DNA of 64,000 nucleotides from Diploscapter coronatus (GCA_964036155.1 OZ038423.1:5285249-5349248), one strand, 5' to 3'; shown: positions 36,174 to 50,687, numbered from the stretch's first letter. The notes: generated by a model from the letters alone, not told the origin. Numbers and translations are program-made.

Positions 36174-39100
36174 ATGGGGACGAAGGGCGCTGAAATGGAT
36201 GCCTTCACTGAAGCGAATATGTTGCTCACTTCTACCCTAGAACAGCTGGATGACATTATTACAAGCGGTAAAATTTTCTTAATTTGAAAAAAGATAAATA
36301 GTAATCTGTTAAATTATTCACCTTACCTTCGGTTTGCACTATATTGGGGAAATTCCCTTTCTTGAAGTTCATCTTGCTTCTTTTTAAGAATATCCTAGAT
36401 CAAGTATACCGCATTCATAATATCGAAGCGCTCTAGAATATCGGATTTCCTCCGATCGAAAATCGCGGATTCCTGCTTTAATGCGTTAATTCTCACCCTT
36501 GCCCTGGCAGCTTCCTGTCAACGATCTCCCCCATCTCCCAGCCAAGTGCCAACGGCCACGCCGCTAAAACACTGCCAAAAGCCGCATATCAAATATCCGA
36601 ATGCTTTGAAAAACCCCCATTTTCCTCATTTCGCGCGCACTTTAACTGGACTTAACTCTGAATTTTGGGTTGATTTATTTGAAACTGAATTTATAGATGA
36701 AGATTTGCAAACTGGTTGCTCCTTTGAAAATTTATTTGGTCGCTTTGTGTTCGAATTCTTTCCTCTTGAACTTTAGAAAATATGATGCGTTCCAGCTAGA
36801 GATATTCACAGGCACAAAAACCGTGCTTGTACCTGCATGAAATAAAAATTACGACCCTTTTAGCTTTCTTAATTATAAAAAAAAATAAAATTTACCGTAG
36901 TTGTATATCTATTTCCCTCCATAACTAAAAATTCATGCCTATACTTAATTTTTTACAAGAATCTCTGGTGCAAGCGTTTATCAATGATACAAGAATTTGT
37001 TTTTAATTAGTAAATTTGCAACTCTTTATCGATATTTATCGAAAATTAGAAATTTTTCTGAAAAATTTACTTTCTCTCTCAATTTGTTGCGAGGTTATTA
37101 GGTCACTTTTTCGGTTAATCCTCTTTATTTGCGGTTTCTCTTTGTGTTTTTTTACTGGCGATGAACTTCAATTTCAGTCTGCAACTCTAATTCTGCGTGG
37201 GGCTGCTGCTCCTCGCTGAGAAGGTCGAGTGATTTTTGTGCGTCGGTTGATTTTCCTTCCGCTTCATTTTTTGTCGCTCTGACCTTTCTCTTCTTCTTTC
37301 AGATTCTGAATTTCCTCTCCGACTCCGTTGCATTTGCTTCTCTTCAGTATTTGGCTATTTGACCTGCGGCCACTCGAATTCGCAATTTTGCAGCCTCAAC
37401 AATTCTACGTAACCGCGTTTTCTTTGAGTAGTTCATTTTTATTTTTCCTTTCAAAAATTCTCTTTCTTGATGCATTTAAAAACTGATTATTATGTTTGAT
37501 AGTTCTGATAATTTTATGCTTCACACATAAATCTTCTGAAGAGAAATTAAGGTTAATGATATGCCAAGATACCTATCGCAATTCTACAGTGATGCAACAA
37601 TCCTCTTCTATCATTGCATTTTGCATTATCGCATGTAAATGGGGGCGAATGAATTTTATTGCGTTTTGTAGTTTTATTCTTTACAAATACAAAAATTCTT
37701 TTCGAGAAGGGAAAATTCGACTAAAACTATATAAATAGCATCAAGGCTATTAGTTGTCTGAACTTTGAATGATTGGAGCTGAATCCGAAATCAGAGTTCA
37801 GTATTTCGTTAGTCTAGAACTGGAATCGGAATTTTTGCCAAAGTTTCTTTGAAGACGGAATTATCGAAATATGAGGGTCTACAATCCAAACTCATTTTAA
37901 AAAAAACTTATATTTTGAACTGCAATAGCAAGTCGCGTTATATCTTGATATGCAATCGATTTAGCTGATCATCTGCGTATTTTCTCGTATCATTTCATCT
38001 AGCAACGCATTTCGTTACATTGATTTTCGGGTTTACCGCGCAGCTACACGGTTTGAATTGAAGAATGAAAGGAAGGAAGAAAGGGAAGAAGTTGGAGGAA
38101 TGAAATGGGATTGGGGAGGAAAAAGGTAGAGAAGAGGAGAAAGTAGTCACAGAAATGGAACGTTTTGGGGGAAATAGTGGGGAAAGGTATGCGATGAAAA
38201 AGAGAAAAGATGGAGAGGAAGTGGAAAGAGACAGGAGAATGAGCGATGGATCGATGCTGCCTGCGGCCTGTGGTCTGTCCGGGCGCTAGCGCCAACCAAC
38301 TCTTTCCAATTCTATTTTCGTCAGCTTGATTTTGGTCAAACTTTTCTAAATTAATCCTATTTTACTGGTTCATTTCATTGCTACTGGAAAGTAATGATAT
38401 CGATTCAAGATAATTTGAGAAAAAATCAATCTTTTTCTAATATTTTTCATGCAACGCTATTTTTACACGCTCTTCGTCGTTTTCTCTTCATCCGCTCCTC
38501 GTAACAGTTCCTCCATCACATTGCTTGTCACCCATTGTCACAGCCCTCACCCTCCCCGAGTGAGGAGAGGAGTTCACCCGCTTTTTCGTTTTGCGTATGT
38601 TTGTTGTTGCTGCGTGCATTCACTACCTCTTCCATTCTTTCGCTTCCCTTTTTGAATGTCAAATTCATTCCTCCAGGCACATTTCAGCAATTCAAATACA
38701 AAGCAAACTGTACTAAAAGCATCGCGCACATTGCATTCCGAATTCAGGAGCTGCTGCGATTCGCCTTCATTCAAATGCAACTCCGCTTTTCTTCGAATAG
38801 TTTTACCATAATTTCGTTTCAGTGTATTCCGAATTTAAGCACCACGTTTTTCTTCTCAAATTTCCCCTTCCAGTTCCAAGAGATGATTCATAGCTCTCAA
38901 AATGTTGTTATTGGAGTCCTGTTTCTCTTCCAATTTCAAAATATTTGCAGGCAGCCGTCTTCCTGGTCCTCACAGGAAGTCAATCTCTCGGAGGTCAGCC
39001 AACGGAACCATCCACGTCCAGCCGCAAGTCCCTCCTCACCGCAGCTATCTTTCCCCTGTCGAAACTGTCATTCACAACGGAAACATCCCTCTTCAGCAGA

Positions 39101-42100
39101 TGATATGCAATGGACACAGTATCAAAGTCAATGCAAACCACAAAGACTTAGATGAAGGTAAATGAAGTGTATTGCAATATTTGCGCATCAATTGGAATAG
39201 TCATGCATTGGAAAATGTACTTCATGCATCTACCGAAACAAATACTCTCGGTGTATAGTGAGAAGTAGACTTTTGAATTCACGTTCCAAACTGTTTCGAT
39301 CATTGATCATCTATCAAAAATGATTAGAGTTGATTGTATTTTGTTTCATTCGAAATTTGAATTGACGTGATCCAATTTATTTCTGTCAGATGGAATTACT
39401 TTGGATATGTGTATTGGTCAGGTCTGATGAACACTTTACTCCAAACTTCTTATTTGCCAATAGCAGCTTAATCAAAGTTGATATGAATAAATTTCAGGCT
39501 TAGATATGGAGAACGGAAACAGTCGCGAAGATGATGCTCCTGTTTCTGAAGAAAGGAAAGAGCAGAGCTGGAATGGGAACGGGAAAGAGTACGGCAGACT
39601 GGCCTACAACTCTGATGGCAGCAGTGGTGTGGAATCGCCTCCCTCCGACATCCCCACTTCGACATCTTCTCTATGCAACCCAACCAAAGTCTATACCGAT
39701 TTCATAAAGGTAGACACAAAGATAAAGAATACGATTTGCTTGAATTTGTGATCTTGAACTCTTTGAAAAATTTCACACAGTTGTAAACTTTTTAGAATCA
39801 CTAGTCTTACTCATAGAATTGAGAAAAGTAAAGCGAATTTTAATAGTCTAAATTTCAGGCTCTCGACGAAAACGCGATTTCTGAACGTCCAGATCCAGAA
39901 ACACAGCTCAAAATTGTCCAGTGGCTCAGCGGAAGCACGGTTAGTGAGATTAAAAAATATATATTAATGGGTTTTCTCTAACATTAACAGTTTTTAGTTT
40001 TTGCACAGATAAAACTGCATGAGTGCATATTTGGAGCATAATTTTGCTTGCTATTAACAGTGACATAGCTTCTTTGTGTACAACACTAATCAATTTGTTT
40101 GCAAGTGATGAAAATTAGTATGAAGCGGGATTGGAATTGTGTTCTGATTTCAAATTTTTTTGGTATATTTTCTCCTAATTTCTGGATTTTAATGAAAATC
40201 TCCATTTCAAAATTATAAAATTTGACTACCTAGGGTCAGATATGAGATTTCGTGTGATGACAATATTGTAGATTGGAAATTGTTATTAAACCAAATATTC
40301 TTTGACTAATTTTGTGTAGCCTAAATTTCTGCAGCTTGCCAAGGCTCTAACGTCTGTAATATATCTTGCAGTCTCGATTATTCTACGTTCGATCCTTATT
40401 TATGTTGGTGTCTTTTTCTTTACCTATTCTTATTTTTGCCGGGATTAGACACATTATTCAGTGTCCTTCGTCTTCAGGTTTCCTTGGATTTTTGGCAAAA
40501 TTGCGCAATTCTTAGGATTCAAAAAATTTTGCTCTATATAGTATTTTCTCACCATTTAGATTTTTAGTGACCCATCAATCTTACAATTTTCAAAATTGCA
40601 TGTTTTTCACGAAAATTATTCGACAATTGAAGAGCCAAAATTGCAAATACGTTATACGTTTTTCAATGATCATTATTTTCCTGGATTTTGAATGATGATT
40701 ATTAGGTTTGTGGTAAAGAGAAAGGGAAGCAATACAATTATCCTTTGTGGAAGAGGAAAGAGATAGTTAAGGGGAAGGGGAAAGGGAAGAGTAGGACTAA
40801 CGAAAATAGCCTAAAGCCTGGCGGACTTTCATTTCTTCGCAAAGTCTTATCCATTTTCGCGTGTAGTAAATGAGCTTTTTAATGTCGCATGTGCATATTC
40901 TTGGAACATTTTCTTGGTCCTTCACATAGTTTCCCTTCTCTTCCAATTTTGCATAATTTTGGCAATAATACCAATGATTTTATTCGCTTTTTTCATAAAC
41001 CCGTTTCTCTAATTTCAATTTGCTCGTTCTATTTTTCTATTCCCTCTCAAAGCAGGCGGCTCATCCTTTAATTGCCGAGCATTATCATGCATTTGCAATT
41101 GCCCGCATATGGGCATATCGATGCTCCTTTTCATGTTTTTCTCCCGCATATTCAGTCATCTTTTGTTTTGTCATAATCTATCTAGCTTTCTCTATACGAC
41201 GATAAAATAATTTTCAGATTCCTGCAAAATCTTATAATTTTAGCTACTTCCAAACTCATTTTCTACACCTCTTGCAACTAACGATTATTTCTTTCTATTG
41301 AGTTTCTAATCCTTTGGTCACCTATTCAGTTGGTATTCTGAATTTTTATGCCCTCCTAAAAAGCTCTCATTCGTCATATATCTGAATATTTGAAACGAAG
41401 GGACTTCATCATTGTCTATAAGTTTATTGGTGATCTTTGTCATGGTTTAATCATAAGTTTTTGTTTAAATCTAAAATTAGTCTCGTAACTTTCCTATTCG
41501 AGACCATAATTACTGAATGAGGAAAGAATAGTCGACGATGATGTCTGTGCGCTCACGATGAGAGCTTTACTCGCACCTTTGCGACTTCCTTTTCTCATCC
41601 CTTCACCCCTCCTTCCAGCCCCCAACTGGTGTAGGTCCAATGCAAACGCAATTAGCAAAACGAACCCGGCAAGGGTAAAGGGAAAAGGACGGGACAGAAA
41701 AATTAGAGCAAGAAATTGGCAAAATGGCAGGCAAATGGGCGGCGCTCTGCAAGGATGCGACTTGGCAGAACATGAGATCACTCCCATCAGACATCAGAAG
41801 AAACAGGCAGAGATATTGATGCTAGTAACAGATGATGGGCAAGGTTTTCTGTTCTCATTCCCGTTAATTTTTATTTTCAGTTCACCTAATCCCCGTTCCA
41901 GGCTAAAAATGAACATATTATCATCATTCTACATCATTGATTTAAAATTCATACCCTTTCTCATATGTTCTCTTTCCGCAGATATATCCGATCATCCATG
42001 TTGATAACTGCACTAAGGATAAGAATTATTCATTTTTTATTATTATTATTCGACAAAATGAGTTTAGAACATGAAAAGTCCACGCAATGCAGTCCTAAAC

Positions 42101-45100
42101 ACCTCTGACCACACACACATCACTTTGTTCCCATCTAGAGAGGCGAGAGATGTTCGTCGCGAGTTTGAGCTTTCAAATTGCTCGTTAATTGAATTGTTTT
42201 ATCCCACTTTCCGAGAAGCGCTATTTTTATTCGGTACCATAAAATAGAATCGTCTCGTATAAAGTTAGTGTAGACTTGAACTTGCACTTTTTCCATCTGT
42301 GGATTTAGAGTTTTTCTTTGATCGAAAATTTTGCTAAATTTCGTTTGATTGTCCACTAGCTTTGACAGATTCCCTTCTTCATTTCTTTGTCGATAGATAC
42401 TCGTTCAAGTCGCATTCCGTCTCATATCTCCTCATGACATTTCCTAGATATTTTCCTTCTCTCTGCTTATTCTTTATCATTTCACATTTTCGCAGAGACT
42501 CTCCAACAGTTGTCACCAAGCAGCTTAGCCTCCATCAGCCGAGCAGCAGCTCGGGAGCGTTTTCCTCCTCTCCGACAGACAACCAGAGAATCAGACAGAC
42601 TACTGAGAAATCATTTCATCCTCTTTATCCCTGCCTTCTGCCTTTATCTCCCTCTGATAGCCCATCACTCCCCTTTCAAAGTCCTCCCTTCCCTCGTCTT
42701 CAGCAATCAACGCTGCTGCTGCTGTCCAGTGCTTCTGCATGTGAGCCCCGAATCATCGTATAGATTGGTTCATTGTCATTATTACTTGGACCTGGTCTAT
42801 CAGTCCCAATCCAGTTCCACAATGAACCATCCAATTCCGTCGACAGCCTTCCATGCACCAGATTCTCCTCCAGGATATATGCCATTCCAGCCGATGCAAA
42901 CACCTCCGTCTTCTTCGTCCGCGTTCCCTCTTCCATTGGATCCTCGACAAATGCAGTCCATTTTGGCCTATCAGCAGAATATTGCTAGTCAATTGGCAAA
43001 TCGACAAGCATCTGCGCCCACAGAGCCGCAATCGCTTGTCGTGTTCCGAAACCCGAATGCCATTCTTCCAATGGATCATCGTCCGAGGTTCAATTAAAAT
43101 TCGCTCTTTCTTAGATATTTCGACTTATTTTCATTTCATTAGGACGATATCCGGCACAAATCCTCGGAGCATTGTGCCTTACGTGACGCAGTACTCCGAC
43201 TCGGGTTTTGGCTCGGAACTTTCCTCCGGATCATCATTCAGTCATCTTCCTGCACCTCCTCCTTATCGGATGAGACCAAAGCAACGGCCTCATCATAAAA
43301 TTCATCGTTCTCTCTCAGACTCCAAATATTCTGGACAGACTGTCGAGAGTCCGACGAAAATCCACTTTGAATACATGCAACCGCGTAGTTGGAACGCAAG
43401 CCTAGTAAGAAACGATGATAATTTTATTAGGTTTTTCTGCTGTTTTTGAGGTTGCTCTAACAGTTATCTTCTTGGATAGTTATAACCAGCTCTAGAGATT
43501 CTACAAATTTACCTAATTCAGTTCCTTTCACATGCAAATTCTCACTCACCTCATGTTTATCGTCAGTCTTTTAACTCTGCAAGGTGTGTGTGCATTACAC
43601 CCAGTCCGTTTTCTCTCTCAAGGTGTCTCCACCAATTTCATGGAGTTCCTCCGTCTCATTCCCTTCTCCTTCTATATCTCCACTCCTCCTGCAGTGATTG
43701 ATTATCAGTTTGCTATCAGCGACAATCCTCACATTCCTTTCCTCATTTTTTTCTCCCTCGCATCTCTCAGTCTCTTCAAATCATCTGTTATTTCTCATGC
43801 GAATATATAGTCCAAGGCATGCGAGGAATGCACCAGGTGCTTTTTCTCTATCTCTGCTGCTCTCGAAATACCCTCCACTCTTTTATTCCTTCCTATCTTT
43901 TCGTACTTCGTTTACAATGCCGAGTACTGACACGGATTTTGACCAACACGCTCAAAAATAAATCCGATCGCCTAGTTGATGAGAGGATGAAAAATTGAGT
44001 TAGGAAGGAGGAGGAAAACACTGAAATAAGTGAAACTCCTGTGGATAAAAGTAGAAACAGGAATGCGAAGAAAGGTGATAGTAACTGTAAGATGATCCTC
44101 TGGAATTTAGGGAATTTTCACATGAAACTCACAGAATGTTGAGATTTTCTTGGACTTTCTTTACTCGGATAAACAGCTGTCAACAAGAATCTATGAAATT
44201 GCATTTAGTTTCTAAAAAGGAGCCGATCTTTGAAATCCTTCTGCAGTCCTTTTCATTGCTTCCATTCAAACTCCCACACTCATTTTCATTCGCAAAAGGC
44301 AATAATTGGACTCTTCAAAATGCATTTAAACACGTCCTTGTATTTCACGAGGTTTCAATGGAATGCAGAAATAGGAAACGATGAATATATTTTAAACGAA
44401 ATTTTGTGATAATTCGTTCTTTTTCACACATGCGCGTTGAATTTGATCTAACATTTCCTATGTTTACAGGACATGAAGTCGCTAATCTAATGAACTACCA
44501 CTTGACTAGGTTAATTTTACGAAAATGGAGCATGTGAGATGTCGGGTTCTGGAAGAAGAGCACGATTCAAGGTTGTTGAAAAATGTTTAGCAATGTAATG
44601 ATGCGTTGAATAGTTTGTATGCCTGACAGCATGAAAATTTCTAATCATCGAACCTCAGATTATAATGAAAAAACTTACGAAGCGAAAAGTTTTTCACCGT
44701 CTTTCTAGTCCAAACTCTAATGGGTTGAGGTTTTAAACGTGTTGTTTATGTTTGTATTGCATGAAATAATTGAGTACCAATAATACTAAAATAAAAAAGG
44801 AGGATCCTTTAAAGAATCGCAAAATAGAATTTCTCGATTTCAGAGTCCTTCTCCTTCTATGTCAACAGTCTCATGCCCTGAATATCCAGAGTTACAAGAG
44901 AAGCTTCACAGATTGGCCATGGCCAGAGACAGTTTACAATTGCAGGTTCATTTGAAATTATTTATCGAAAACATTTCATGAAAAGTATCACTCGATGATG
45001 TTTTTGATCCCTAAATATAGAAGGAACAAAGTGATGCACAATTATTTTTAGCCTTACATTAGAAAGAATGAAAGAAATAGAACGTGAAAATGGAACTGCT

Positions 45101-48100
45101 CTAAAATCACTTTTTCTCACCATATCTCTGACCTATCAGATTTTCCGACGACGCACTATAGCCATTCTGCTCAAAAATTTTATATGGAAAAGCTGAAGTT
45201 AAAAAATCAACTGTTTAATATTCAGGTGTGCGTGTTGACAGAGCAAATCAGTGCTCAAAAGGAGAAGATCCGCGATTTAGAAAATATGCTCTCAATGAAG
45301 AGGAACAGTTTGACTTCTACAGAAGAGCTGCTACAAGATGTAAGAATGGAATTGACAAGAAAATCTTGTGAAGGTCACTCGAATTTATTGATGAAAATTT
45401 ACACATAGTTCAATTTAATAATGGCAAGTACGATTCTGAAGTCAAAAATGACAACCGCGAGGTCGATAACCTACCGAAAAATCGGCTCAAAGTTTACTCT
45501 TTCTTGCTTCTTTTCAAATAAGAGAAATGAGCTATTTTCTCTGCGTTCCGATATAAGCTAGTCTTTGCAAATTCAATTTTTACTTGAAAATAAGCAGAAC
45601 GTGAATGTTGAATCGTATTTCGTTAGTTTTCCGAACTTGATTACCGTTTTTAACCTCAGAATTATTCTTTTCACCATCGAATTAACCTGTGTGCAGGTTT
45701 TCGTCAAGAAATTCGGGTGACACTTCGCGAGTTTTCCTTGTGAAGTTAGCTTTCATCAATTAGGAAGCACAATGTAGAATGAAGTTCAATTAGCTTTCTG
45801 GTTTTAGCGACTTCGAAAAATGTCGGATGACCCGAGTGATTACGAGGCGAAGAAAATGAATCTGATGGCAGAAGTGTCGAATCTGAAATTGAAATTTGCG
45901 AGTCTGGAGCGAGAAAAAGACGAGACTGAGAGACGACTCAAGCATTCCCAGGCAAGTCGATCACTCGATCAGCTCTCTGACATCCTCATCACCCCCTTTG
46001 TCCTCTGGAATTGCTTGTCATTTGACACCCCCTTACTTCCTTGCCTCGTTCCTCCTGCAATTCTGCGGATGACAATCGATCGAGTTTCAGAATGAATTCG
46101 ACCAAGTCAGTCAGTCGATGCAGGGCATGAATCCGCAGCAGAGCAAAAATGCGAATGGCTCCCTCAACAACATGGACTTGGCCATGAAATCAACTAGGAC
46201 AGACAAGCATGGTAAGATAAATTGATATAACTTGAAAGTATAGTATCGTGTAATAATGTAAAGAATCATGGAACTTATTGGCTCTTATGAGATTTGATTT
46301 ACTATAATCTTTTGACTGGCGTTTTGATGCCTTCAGATAGTTAATTTACTTGACTTAATTTTTGAAGATTATCCCCAATTTCGCCCCTTTTTCGAATTTG
46401 AAAATACTTTTCATGCAAAATCAGTTTGCGAAACGTGCTATGATGCAATGAAAGATAATGTTTCACTCGAATTCATTGACGCACGAGAGTGGTAGCTTCC
46501 TGTCCATTTCCGATATTGATTAACTGGTAGCATTATTGCATAATGTCAGTGTTTCAATAATAGAACAAGGATGAGTGGTGTTTGTACTCTGAACTAAAGA
46601 ATAGCTTGCAGATGAAGAAATGAATCAGCTTCGTGCTGCAGTCCAGAGGTTGATTGTGGACAATGAACAAAAGAGCATGCAGATCAACAATCTGAGAACT
46701 GCTTTGGATGAGCAGATCAAAATCAAGGCATACTAAAGCAGTAAAGTGAATTCTAATGAAGAATTATAGGACATGCAATCCCGGCCGGACAATTTCTACA
46801 CTCCATCACCTCGCTGGAGCGGTGATTCTGCCAACTTCGACGTTGGTGCACAAATCAAACGAATACTGATGGTATTATTATCAAACAACTAAAAAAAATT
46901 ACAACTATTACAGGATGATCCGATTGAGCCAATGTCTCATTCCACCTCCTTCCCAGTTAGCCTATGCTCTTCTGGGGCACTCAGATCCACACCCAGAAGC
47001 GCTGTTCAAGTACGTCAGGAAGTAAATTTTTGTTGTGCATTTTGAATACACAATTTTGATATTTCAATTTCAGCCTTCTTCTTCCTACACTTCATCCCTA
47101 TCAACAGCTTCTCCACAACATAGCTGGTCTCAGACGAGCACACCTCGACATTTGGTTCCGGCTCCTGGCGGCATCAGGAATGAATTCACAAAGTAGGAAA
47201 ATATGATTGAAGCAGAAATACGAGTTGAATTTGTAGCTTTCGAACTCCATCTTCTCCAGCAGCACGTCAATTGGCAGCTGAACTCGATGAACTAAGGAGA
47301 ATCGGAGTCGATGGACAAGGGCATCCATATTCGACTGCAAGTCTGCCAAGAGGATTGGGAAAGGTGCTTTTTGGAGTTTTCAATTAATTTCCACGAATCT
47401 TAGATTTTGTATTTCATTTTTCGTCAATACTTTCCTCACGTTTCAATCTGTTCAACCATGGCTTCACTCTCTAGCAGGAATTTAGCATCTTCCATCATCA
47501 AGGATTTTAACAAATAACAAAAAACAAACTTTCAGGCCAGTTCGACATTCACACTCCCGAAGAAGCTGTCAGTGGCCTCGAACGCATCAGCGGGTGAGTT
47601 TACCTCTTCGACAGCGTCGGCCTCGAAGCCCCCAGCGCCTCGCTCTGCCGCGTCAGAGTGCGGCGAATCAGCCGCGTCTCGGCGCGCAGCCGCTCGCGGC
47701 TATCGGCTGCCGGTCAATTGGCTCGGACAGAAGCTGCGCAAAGCGAAACGAACCATGTCCACTCCGAACATAGGTGACGCTGAGAAGAGTGAACAGAGTG
47801 GGTTTGTGCCCAACCAAGGGATTTCCTCTTTTCCATGTTCGAGTGCCATTCTCACAGACATTTTCGCAGTCAATTTGCTATGAGTTGAAGATGCACATCT
47901 CCTCTAGCAGATTAACCACAAACTCATGGCGAGAATTGACCATATAACGCGACAATCTTAAAATACCAAAGCTTAATCCCTGAAAAGTCCATTGTTGTTT
48001 TCAAATAACATTTGTGGAAGGCTAATGACGCTATCTAAATCTAAATGTTGAATAAGGTTTCTTCCATTCGTGCAAAGAAATCTAATGGAAGAGTGACCTT

Positions 48101-50235
48101 ATCTCGAAGGAGACCGAAATGAAAACCCAAACCATATAATCTGGGTCGGAAATTAGTAAATGTGGAGAGATTAACACGATAATCTCCAATTTGACATCAG
48201 TTCGTTGCTGTCCGGCTGGCTTCATCCTCATCCGTGCCAATTAACCCGTGTTTTTGCCTAATTCATGGCCTTACTTCTCTAAATCGATTTTCCAAATTCA
48301 GTTGAATCTGATGATGAGGTTGCTCGTGGTCGCAGCACTACGAATCTGTCACAGACATCGTCGCAGAATCTGAAGAACTTCAAGAGAGACAGAACGAGAT
48401 CCTCGCTGAGGAATCTGTTCAGCAAACTGACGAGAAGCACTTCCCAGGATCAGCATGCGTTCAGAAGAGGAAGTGCTGCAAGGTAGACCATTTTTATTTC
48501 TAAAACTAGTTTCTGGTATTTAAAATAAGTGGGAAAATTTGCGCAATTTCAATTAACTTGTCAACCTTAGCTAGAGAGCGCACAAATCGTTTCTCAAATT
48601 GAGCATTTGCGATCACTAACTTTAGCATTGAAGGATCAGTTTCTGCTTTGAAAAGTTTCAAATTGAAAGTTCCTATTCATATTCTAAAACGATCACTCTT
48701 ATTAGGGGACATTCTAAAATGATCTTGTTCAGATCCACATCATCAGGCAGACTCGGAATGTCGACGAGCATTCTGCCAGGGGCAGTAGCCATTCGACCAC
48801 CTCTGTCTCAGTTCGTCGATTGGAGAACTGAGCAACTGGGTATGTGCAAATATAGCAATGGTCCTTTCCGAAGAGGATTGTGAAATTTCAGCTGAATGGA
48901 TGGCTGAAGTTGGGTTCCCCGAATATGTTCCTGAGGTGTCGAAACATGCCAGAAGCGGAAGACATCTGCTGAACATGAGCACTCACGAATATGAATCGGT
49001 AGATCATTCATGAGATCAGCAAGCAAAACATTCAATCATTTTGCAGATACTCGGAATAAAGAATCCTCTTCATCGGAAGAAACTTTCGCAACACTTGCGA
49101 AGGATCGAAGACGACATTACAGAGCCGTGGAATAATTGGGATATTCACTTGGTAAGTCCACTTTGTAACTATGAAGGTAGGGTAAGACAATTTGGAAGTC
49201 TCGCTTCCACTTATTTTTGATCATTTTTATACCTCTACCATTTCTAAAAATTTGAAACGATCTTTCCATTTTTTCCGAAAATAATTCAATTTGAAAAATC
49301 TGAAAAAATGCTCACTTGTTTCAGACACTTCGTTGGCTGGAAGATATCGGTTTGCCCCAGTACAAGGAAGTTTTCACCGAGAATCACATCGATGGAGCTA
49401 TGCTTATTTCACTGACTGCAGCTGATATGGCTGAGGTAAAGAAGAAAAAGATTGTCAAAAGTCAAAAGGTTTTTTTCAGATGAAAATCTACAATGGTCAT
49501 CACTACTTGACAATCTCCAGAGGCATTCAACTTCTGAAGTTGTGCGACTTCAAACCAGCACTAATGGACAGAAAATATGACACGGTATATCGCAAAAAAT
49601 GGGTCCCATAAATTGGAATACTTCGTTTCAGGAAACGGTAAATCGATGCCCTTGCCCAGAAAATGTGGTTAGATGGACTCACACGGTCGTTTGCGAATGG
49701 CTGAGACACATTGACCTTGCTGAATTCACTCCGAACATGTTGTGCGCTGGAGTACCTGGATGCTTGCTGGTGGAAATCAATTTCAATGCGTTTTTCAAAT
49801 ATGAACATTTCAGGTGTACGAACCAACATTCACAGCCGAAAGTCTGGCAGAAATTCTGCAAATTCCCGCACACAAGACTCTTCTTCGTCGCCATTTGACA
49901 AGCCACTACAACCAGCTTCTAGGACAGAAGATCATCGCTGATAAGCGAGATTTCTTGGCTAATGGTATTTGGCCGATACTCGGACCTTCTGTCAGAATCA
50001 AAGTAGTTTTGGAAGAGAAAATACTTTCAAAATTGGTATTTCAGCTCGTGAAGAAAGGATTTTCATTAACGAAGAAGAAATCGCGAAACGAAATTTGCGT
50101 TGAGCCCGAAGAGCTTCTCTGTCCGCAGGTTTTGAATCATAAATATCCTCAGGTATGAAGGAGTTTTCGCGAAATCATCAAATTTTTGCCTTTCAGAATG
50201 GTGATACAAGTAGTTTGGAGTCTTCTAACGTATAA
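36174..50235 (+). CDS. hlb-1: Liprin-beta (PPFIBP-type scaffold), coiled coil plus three SAM domains
   Basis: Twenty-six phase-linked exons: 36174-36267, 38951-39157, 39498-39709, 39859-39939, 42804-43087, 43143-43404, 44844-44945, 45226-45339, 45808-45951, 46091-46211, 46612-46727, 46770-46871, 46914-47009, 47074-47192, 47237-47363, 47536-47797, 48302-48482, 48733-48839, 48892-48998, 49047-49151, 49325-49435, 49480-49584, 49632-49769, 49814-50002, 50045-50152, 50197-50235. The sum is 3633 nt, or 1210 residues. Landmarks: an N-terminal LEQLDDIITS, an acidic SGVESPPSDIPT region, a coiled coil from about residue 381 (LTEQISAQKEKIRDLE, LMAEVSNLKLKF), a basic SSLRNLFSKLTRSTSQ segment, SAM1 at about 900-975, SAM2 at about 982-1053 (RWLEDIGLPQYKEVF), SAM3 at about 1060-1140 (ILQIPAHKTLLRRHL), and a C-terminal ESSNV like vertebrate liprin-beta. 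Liprin-betas bind liprin-alpha and organise presynaptic and adhesion sites (family knowledge). Confidence 0.93.
39940..42497 (+). other. Liprin-beta intron, no further exon recognised
   Basis: CT-rich on plus. A 148-codon plus open frame (41558-42004) crosses a purine-rich patch and has no splice or family support. Confidence 0.45.
42498..42740 (+). CDS. Possible 81-codon cassette exon of liprin-beta
   Basis: Between the phase-0 exon ending at 39939 and the phase-0 exon starting at 42804 there is an open stretch bounded by a CGCAGAG acceptor and a CAT/GTGAGC donor. It is phase 0 at both ends. The first part (SPSSLASISRAAARERFPPL) looks coding. The second part is Leu/Cys-rich and looks like translated intron. 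Skipping it keeps the frame, so it is optional at best. Confidence 0.25.
47594..47797 (+). promoter_or_regulatory. hlb-1: Alternative 5' splice sites of a liprin-beta exon
   Basis: The exon starting at 47536 can end at 47593 (before GTGAGT), 47773 (before GTGACG) or 47797 (before GTGGGT). All three leave phase 1 and all fit the next exon at 48302 (phase 1). The strongest-looking donor is the first, which would remove a GC-rich Ala/Ser segment together with the conserved TMSTPNI motif. The longest form is the one resembling vertebrate liprin-beta. Confidence 0.6.
50003..50044 (+). promoter_or_regulatory. hlb-1: 42-nt in-frame intron (exitron-like) after SAM3
   Basis: GTAGTTTTGG to TATTTCAG, exactly 42 nt, phase 0, with no stop inside, so the transcript stays open whether or not it is spliced. 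Splicing gives SVRIK-LVKKGFSLTKKK, closer to the vertebrate C-terminal region. Confidence 0.6.
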
Positions 50236-50687
50236 ACTTTTGTCCAATCTTATTTATTCCGATATTCATTCAATCTTAGTGATTCTACTCAATGATTCTT
50301 GATTCAATCCTAATTTCATTCATTCGTTAAAATTCATTTCCTCAGTTGATCTGTTTTCACCGATGGCTTTCAGATTATTTCGTGATACTTCAAAATGTGT
50401 ATGCAACATTTTCATCGTTCTTTATTCATTTAGTCGCAAATATTTTGAAATTCGCCTTCATCTTTCTATCAAATATTTGTGACTTGAAATTTCATTTACG
50501 TTCAAAATTTTCTAGAAATATGAAAGAAATGTAACAAGGCGTGTCATTGTTCATTACAAAGAAAATGCATTTTATTTCCAATCTTGACTATCTCTCATCT
50601 TTCATTTATCATTCGATTTTTATAATTATGTTGTCTTCAAAGTGCCTATTCCTAAAATACATTAAGAAAATTTTATTTGCTTAGATG

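Noticed and set aside
41558..42004. 148-codon plus open frame inside liprin-beta
   Set aside because: Low-complexity basic sequence in an intron, with no phase match to flanking exons.
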